NCBI GenBank assembly: GCA_018296165.2
Contig: JACKQL020000022.1
Location: forward strand, 620,001 to 684,000
Source: Termitomyces sp. T153
Lineage: Eukaryota > Basidiomycota > Agaricomycetes > Agaricales > Lyophyllaceae
Direction: 5' to 3'
DNA: 64,000 bases
Position numbers and translations under genes: made by a program. Shown one piece after another: positions 58,023 through 64,000 of this stretch. How positions within the stretch are numbered: position 1 is the first letter of the stretch; every line of letters begins with the position of its first letter. Under the pieces are notes generated by a model. The model saw nothing but the letters and a program-made list of their open reading frames with translations, ran no database searches and was not told the DNA's origin.

Positions 58023-59190
58023 CTATTCTTTTCCGGCTGCTCGTACTCCGATCTTTTGTCCACTAGCATTGGCTGGATGAGGGATCTGATAACTCTTGAA
58101 CGTATGCGTGTCGGTCATTCTACCATTACTGTCAACATTGCTGGCAGCAACAGGCACTATGCTACTCGTTGATGCTCGGAAAGTTCGGGTACTTGCTGAC
58201 GACGAGTGTGACGACCAGAAGGAATCATATGTAAGAGATACGCCTGGGAAGCTGAATGAATTCTCGCTCAAGCTTGGGGATACCGGAAGGGTGGGCGTCC
58301 GTTGTAATGGAGCATTGGGATAATAGCTGAAGCTGGATGGGGAGGAAGTCGGTGGTGGTGGTCGAGAGCCAGTAGTGACCCATGTTGTAGCGACTGGAGT
58401 AGGTGCCAGGCCATGATCACCGCTGAAATTACTCTGAGAGGCAGAATAATTCGTGGTGCCGTAATTCAAAATACGAGAGGGCCCCGCAGTGGGTTGATGG
58501 TACTGATTTAGTATGGTCACTGGTGTCAGTGTAGGCAAAGGTTTATTCTCTGGTTCCACTTCCATTGCAATGAGGTTTCTCATTTCAACGGGATTGATTG
58601 GCGTTGTAGGTGTGCTCTGACTAGTCAGAGATCGGTTGTTGGCTGATGTAGATTGGGAAGTTGAAGCGTTGGAGGTTGCTGTCTCATTTTGAGATGGGAT
58701 ATTTAGAGCAAGACTAGTGCTCGTGTGGTCGCGAGTCAAAGAGGATAGCTTAGTCCTGGAATATGGGGAAGATCGTGATGAGTTGGAGATGGGATCATTC
58801 ATGGAGTGTATCGTAGATGGGTCGTTCAATGTAGCAGTCATTATGGGAGGTGAAGCGAATGGCTTCACTATCCGCTGGTGGGAGTGATGAAAGTAGAGGT
58901 TTTCAACTTCATTCAAATTTTGTTTTTGCTACGAAAGCTGGATAAGTTATGGACTACACACTTCGAATTGTGACATACCCAACCGTGATCAACCTTCAAC
59001 TTGGCGTACTGAAGGCGCATCTGCAACTGACGCGAGAGCTGGGAAGATTACTTCTCTATCAATTCATCGATAGACAAGGATGAGTGTTGCATACGTGGGT
59101 CATCTTTACCCGTTCCACCGTCTGTTTGCGCCTTTTCTCGTTCTCATGAGTAGGTCCATTATTCGCCGAGAGAGGTGTTGAGGCTACCAT
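58023..59190 (-). CDS. Conserved Ser/Thr/Pro-rich nuclear-type protein
   Basis: Three exons from ATG at 59190 (MVASTPLSANNGPTHENEKR). The N-terminus holds a basic amphipathic stretch NEKRRKQTVERVKMTH, spliced to SRQLQMRLQYAKLKVDHGW and QKQNLNEVENLYFHHSHQR, a block that looks conserved (coiled coil plus aromatic motif). The remaining 250 residues are low-complexity Ser/Thr/Pro/Asn, probably disordered. I recall similar Agaricomycete proteins but cannot name a family with confidence; a regulatory or transcriptional role is guesswork. Divergent from the gene at 59506, with 315 bases between starts. Confidence 0.65.
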
Positions 59191-59505
59191 GTCGTTCAGC
59201 AAAGAACAAGTCAAGAAGGGTTCCCCGCTCTTCAATAGTGCGATGCTGAGGCTACCACGATAGGGACACCACCAGAGTGGTAATACGTAGGGCGCTGAAG
59301 AGGGGCCTTGCCAGACACGCAACCGAAAAACTCTTCGAGGGGTACCATGGTCACGCGGTACGAGAACGACATCACGTGTAACATCAGCCATATGAACAGC
59401 ATCACGTGTACTGTCGGAATATCTCGGGCCGCGAACCGCGTCCGTGGGTCGAATTACCATTGCAGTTTCCACCCATCATGTTTTTGAATTGATAAATTCA
59501 TTGCC
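59191..59505. promoter_or_regulatory. Short bidirectional promoter region
   Basis: 315 bases separate two divergent start codons, so both promoters must lie here. An open minus frame extends across it but lacks conserved content. Confidence 0.45.
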
Positions 59506-60178
59506 ATGTCTATACCTGCTCCCCTCAATTTTCCGCTGTGGCTCACTAGGAATCAACATCTGTTGCAGCCCCCTGTGAACAACTTTTGCTTATATCAAGG
59601 CAGCGATTACATTGTCATGGCTGTTGGAGGACCAAATCAACGGAATGACTATCATGTAAATCAAACAGAGGTAGGAAGATGAGTTTTCGAGATTGAAGGA
59701 ATGAACTGATTGCTGAAAGGAATGGTTCTATCAACACAAAGGCGGAATGCTACTACGGATCGTTGATGACGGCAAATTCAGGGATGTCAGGATAGAAGAA
59801 GGTGAAATGTTCTTATTACCCGGTGAGAAGTTCTTCTCATCATCTGTTTCAAAGATCTAAACAATCTTGGCAGCGAACACACCACACAATCCAGTACGTT
59901 TTGCTGATACCATCGGACTTGTTGTCGAGCGCGTCAGACCGGTGGATTCGACTGGTAAGCTTGAGTACCTTTCTCCAGCGGTATATAACTTCATAATTTC
60001 AGATCGCCTCCGTTGGTATTGCACCTCATTGACTCACTCTGAGCCAACTATTATCTATGAGGAATCCTTCCACGTTACGGATCTGGGTACGCAGCTCAAG
60101 CCCGTGATTGAGAGATGGATGGGCCGAGAAGATCTGAGACGGTGCAAGGTCTGTGGTCAGATTGCGGAGCCTAAGTGA
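59506..60178 (+). CDS. BNA1: 3-hydroxyanthranilate 3,4-dioxygenase
   Basis: Cupin-fold Fe(II) enzyme that opens 3-hydroxyanthranilate on the kynurenine route to quinolinate and NAD+. From ATG at 59506: [38 protein letters not shown] (metal His), NQTE (intron) [15 protein letters not shown] (metal Glu), [14 protein letters not shown] (intron) [10 protein letters not shown] (metal His), [11 protein letters not shown] (intron) [14 protein letters not shown], then [14 protein letters not shown] and C-terminal CKVC. Length about 175 residues, usual for the fungal enzyme. Four exons, all in phase; intact. Confidence 0.95.
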
Positions 60179-60693
60179 ACAAACTATCCATGTGAGCACC
60201 GTGTATAAGGACATGTATCATCTATTTTCCTGGTGTTTACGCCCTTCTTGATTTTCCACCGCAAACCATGATTGATGTCTACGCACATGTCTTCATCATA
60301 GAATAGGGCCATGTGCAATCTCCGAATTTATTCAGCGATAACCCAACTCCGAGATAACCCAACTCTTGCGCGAATCGAATTTGTCTCTTCATTCGACAAT
60401 GGAGTTCAGAAACGATGCCATATACCGCCAGCTGTGGTTGGGGGATGGACGATATCATCGTTGGGACTTCGTAATGAACTCCGTGGTGTATGTCTCTGTG
60501 AAAATCTGTCTGAACACAGTACAGGCCTAAGATCTCAAAGATCAGAAAAGGCTATAAGAGTTTTGAAACCTCTTTGTTTGTTTGGTTCTGGTGAAAGCTA
60601 GCTCGGTAACCAGTCGAAACGGACGCGCAAAGGACGGATTTTGGAAGACTGATGTAAATTTTTGAAAAGAGATTAGAATACAGGTACATCTTG
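60179..60693. other. Convergent spacer with duplicated flank
   Basis: About 515 bases between two convergent genes. The part nearest the NUDIX gene (from about 60570) is the parent of the duplicate at 57395. Confidence 0.5.
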
Positions 60694-61703
60694 TCAAGCC
60701 GACTCCTTGACTTTGATAAACCCGTCAGTAACGAATGCACTGATTTCCTTGAATGTCTGGAGTTGTCCTAATGCGTATTGTTCGTACGTCGGGCTGTGTC
60801 CGAATGCAATCTTCGCTGTTTGGATCTATGATCACGCAACAAAATGAGAATGGTAAAATGACGCTCGATCTATGAGGGACACGTACGAGCAAGTCGGCGG
60901 TTAGTCCTTTAATCGGGGAGGCCGAACTTCTAAATCGATGCATTCGGTACTTCATGTTTCCTAGAAGTGGCACTACAGTATCTGACGTGCTCTAAATGGA
61001 GAATCATAAAACGCTGATTCACCTTCGCTTGAGAAAAACATACATGGAGTTCGACTTCATACGGCCAATCTTCTGTTCCAATATCGACTAATGGTTCGGA
61101 CTTGGCGATGGTAGGATCTAATACTGCTCGGAGGGGATGTGTGAAAATGCAGAACACTTCGCTTTCCTCTGCTTTCAATTCATTCAACAGTGACGGCCGT
61201 GTGAGGATCGCAACGACGGGTGTTACAATGATCTTGTATAAAGAAATTGCCGGTTCCAGTACAGCGACAGTGTGTATGTCTGGCGAGCTTAGTGGTAAAC
61301 CAACCTCCTCATGAGCCTCACGGTACTATCACAGCCATGCAGTAATCCTTAAAGATTATGATTGGAAAACTTACGGCAGTCTCGATGAAACTTGCATCTG
61401 TATCATCCACTCTACCTCCGGGCAATGCAGTCTGTCCAGGGTGCGTCCGTAAGGTCTTCGAGCGTGTTGTCAGTAAGACACGTAGCTCTCCGGCTTCTTC
61501 ATAGAGAAGAATGAGCACGGCACCGAGCTTAGATTGAGGATAACCTGAACTATGTCAAGATCGCGTCAACTGATAAATTCGACGCTTGCTGAGGGGCGAC
61601 TAACGGACAGATCGGGCCTCTCACATGAAGTCGCAAGCAGTCGCCTGACGCAGGAGCGGTTAGCTGGAGAAAACGTATCAAGAGCGACGTCTGAGTCAGC
61701 CAT
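60694..61703 (-). CDS. NUDIX hydrolase, coenzyme A diphosphatase-like
   Basis: Hydrolyses nucleoside diphosphates linked to other groups. The Nudix box is complete: GGRVDDTDASFIETA (intron) YREAHEEVGLP, giving G-x5-E-x7-REAHEEVG. The preceding strand KTLRTHPGQTALPGG is typical of peroxisomal CoA diphosphatases (PCD1 group). Further: PDIHTVAVLEPAISLYKI, ESEVFCIFTHPLRAVLDP, EDWPYEVELH (intron), MHRFRSSASPIKGLTADLL (intron) and IQTAKIAFGHSPTYEQYAL, ending before the stop at 60694. The start at 61703 (MADSDVALDTFSPANRSC) needs a donor inside the TCATgtgaga stretch to stay in frame. Intact. NADH, ADP-ribose or CoA are all possible substrates; the motif context favours CoA derivatives. Confidence 0.88.
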
Positions 61704-64000
61704 GAAAATGAAATGAGGAAAGATTCGGTGTCATCCGGACTTCCGAATTCGGATCAGCTGCGGTCGCTTGTGAGGTTACCTTCAGCCTTTTGGTACATTT
61801 TCTCTTTTGATGGTGTCTACGAAAATCTCGCCAGTGTTCATTATTTGCAAAGAATCGACTTCAAAGCAGTTCATTTGCAGATCCCTTGCCGTTTACAAGG
61901 CTGCCTTCTCACAAGACTGTGAGGTCAACTTGTTCACTGACTTTCCTTTTTGGCTTGATTTGTAGGGATAGGTCAGGATATTGGACCAGATTCAACAGTA
62001 TACCATCATGCACACTCATTGTGTTGGGACTATTGCACCAGTTGTGCCAGGAGCACCAGGCACATCACTTATCACACAAAGAACAAAGGACAATCAGACA
62101 TATATACTGGACCTCACATAGGTAACACTCTCAGTCTCTTTTGCCAGACTGAAGGTGAGTAAACTGTATACATACCATACCAAACTACTCACTGACTGTG
62201 CCCATAGCATTGTACTTATTAGATTTACTTAGGTACAGTCTAATATAGTCTCTTCTACCAGACTGCGGCATTGTACTCATTAGATCTACTTAGATTCCAT
62301 TATCTGGATTTCAACACAGGAGGTGCAATGTTGGCTCTTAAGCAATTTACAGAAAAGATGAGCATGTGTACACCAACAGACATTGGTATCACCAATCAAT
62401 CAATAATTGCAAGTAAAAGTAGCCAGCTTTGAGATAGAACTGATCTTACAGGCTGGGACTTGATCAGGAGATTCTTTTCCAAAATCTAAGAAGAGTGAGA
62501 TTTCATATGGTATTTCTGTTTTTCAACATGTACTTGATTTAAGTTCTGATATCTTTATGGATGTTCTGCTAAGTGTCTATGTTTCTAACCCTTTCAATAC
62601 AATGCACACCACATTGTATGTGCCATATCTCAACCACAATCTTTCTGCAGTCATTTGTAGAGGTATTTACACATGATTCTTTATACATAAAGAGAGAAAG
62701 GACCTTTAAGGACATGGCTTTTTGAAAAATGTAGATATATATGCACCAGCAAACTCAATAGAACAATAATTTTGAGTTTGCCGTAAAGTGTTGTTCTTCC
62801 TAATTCAGAAGATGTATGCAGTTTTAATGTCTCAAGGGCTGATAAAGCATGGTGCAATGGTCAGTGACATTTCAGAGTCTTTGCAAAGATAGGAAAATTG
62901 ACCTTTCCAGTCTCAGATAACAGCATGATGTACACTTCTTTTTCTCATCAATTTCAGTTCAATACAGCCCCAGCAACTTCAACTTTTAGCCCAACAAGGT
63001 CTTTAAATTGCATAGTGAAATGCCAGTGAGAGAAATTATGTGATGTACAGTCAACATCAAGTATATACTGACATTGAGTGGGTTACTGGTCAGAGAACAA
63101 GCTTGCTTCAAACATATATACTTGTAATTTGGTAGGTTGATAGATGACTGAAAAAGGTTGCTGACTGTTATGCTTAGCAGCCAAAAAAGGATATCAAAAC
63201 AAGAGCCTTGCCTCAGAGAGTATACAACACACTAACTCTTGGGAGTCCTATCAACATATTTTTATATTCAGATAATGCAGCAGCAAAGTAAGTTGTGGTC
63301 CCAATGTTTTAAATGTCAGGTCTAGAAGAAGTTCAGAGATAGTTTCCAACAAAAGACAGGGTTGATGGATGTTGGATGGTGTAAGAGATGTCACCAGTCA
63401 CTGGGTGCAGGGAACAGTATTTTTGACAAAAATTATGTAAAAATGTGTTAAAGATGATTTAATTAATTTTAATTTTTAATTCTGTTTCTCTGTTTTTTTT
63501 TTTTTAAAAAAAAGAAATTGAATGAAAATCATGACTGAGTTGATAATATTATTTGTAGAGTCTGTGGGACCAAACTTTGAAAGATGTCAATGAATCAATT
63601 ACAGTGTTGTTCAATAGTTTTCAAAATGTTCTTGCAATGTTCAATATCAGTATATCAAAATAATATTTTAGGTTTTAGTTGATTGGAATGGTGTTTTAGA
63701 CCTGAGGAAGATAGAAGCATGTTTAAAATAATTTAATTAACCTAAAGATTCCATTTGTTTGTTTCAGACAAATGTACTAAAAAGCATCATGAATCCATTT
63801 TTAATGGTATTTCATTGATCTGTGCTATAGAATTTGAAGAGAAATTAAAAAGGAAATTATGATACTTGTAGAAATCCTTCAAATGTCTTCAAGATATTTA
63901 AGAGTGAAATATTCAACAAGTGGTGTAATGGATCACAAGGATGGTTATATAAAGAAAGAGAGAAAAGAATTTGATTGGTCAGACAAAATATCTATCAAAT
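61704..64000. other. Gene-free AT-rich end, nearly without CpG
   Basis: A plus frame at 61713-61920 starts just outside the NUDIX gene but has no recognisable content. From about 61950 to the end the DNA is AT-rich and almost lacks CpG, and no domain could be found on either strand. It resembles the mutated repeat blocks at 32-35 kb and 43-50 kb. Confidence 0.5.

Overview
The window is nuclear DNA from a filamentous basidiomycete, almost certainly an Agaricomycete. Genes carry many short GT-AG introns of about 45-65 bases. Several families are typical of mushroom-forming fungi: DUF7918 proteins, DUF6533-like membrane proteins, and small PARP-type proteins with Cys-rich modules. The retroelement debris is also of the kind common in these genomes. 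The species cannot be named from this sequence. All exon joins below were made by eye from splice sites and homologous blocks.

Layout. 1.8-6.5 kb holds an ABHD13/BEM46-type serine hydrolase, a small membrane protein and a multi-pass membrane protein. 6.5-24.5 kb is the most unusual part, a dense ADP-ribosylation cluster. It contains four intact PARP-type ADP-ribosyltransferase genes (two with Cys modules, at 13.4 and 15.0 kb; one with five modules, at 18.5 kb; and a short copy without modules at 21.2 kb), a second short copy at 6.5 kb, a degenerate copy at 8.0 kb, a pseudogene at 10.0 kb, two proteins made only of Cys modules (11.8 and 17.4 kb), and a NADAR-domain gene ending in the same Cys modules (22.9 kb). 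Many of these genes sit in head-to-head pairs. Paralogous small membrane proteins lie on either side of the cluster (3.6 and 27.4 kb). 24.7-27.9 kb holds a C2H2 zinc-finger gene and the second small membrane protein.

28-35.5 kb is decaying DNA: two broken DUF7918 copies, a tandem repeat, two solo LTRs with perfect 5-bp target duplications, and a relic that looks like a DIRS-type (tyrosine recombinase) retroelement split by one of those LTRs. 36-42 kb is a housekeeping island: trimethyllysine dioxygenase (carnitine synthesis), ketol-acid reductoisomerase ILV5 (Ile/Val synthesis) and an intact DUF7918 gene. 42-50 kb is one Ty3/gypsy element on the minus strand. Its two LTRs differ strikingly in CpG content, which points to RIP-like or methylation-driven C-to-T mutation. 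A third solo LTR (50.6 kb) and a DUF7918 pseudogene killed by the same type of mutation follow. 55-61.7 kb has a 7-TM-like gene, a NUDIX fragment, a conserved Ser/Pro-rich protein, 3-hydroxyanthranilate dioxygenase (de novo NAD) and an intact NUDIX CoA-diphosphatase-like gene. The last 2 kb is AT-rich, nearly CpG-free and has no recognisable gene.

How the genes may work together. The transferases use NAD+ to attach ADP-ribose, and NADAR proteins act on ADP-ribose-linked substrates, so the cluster contains a plausible writer, eraser and adaptor set joined by one shared module family. The shared module and the clustering are read directly from the sequence; the joint function is inference.
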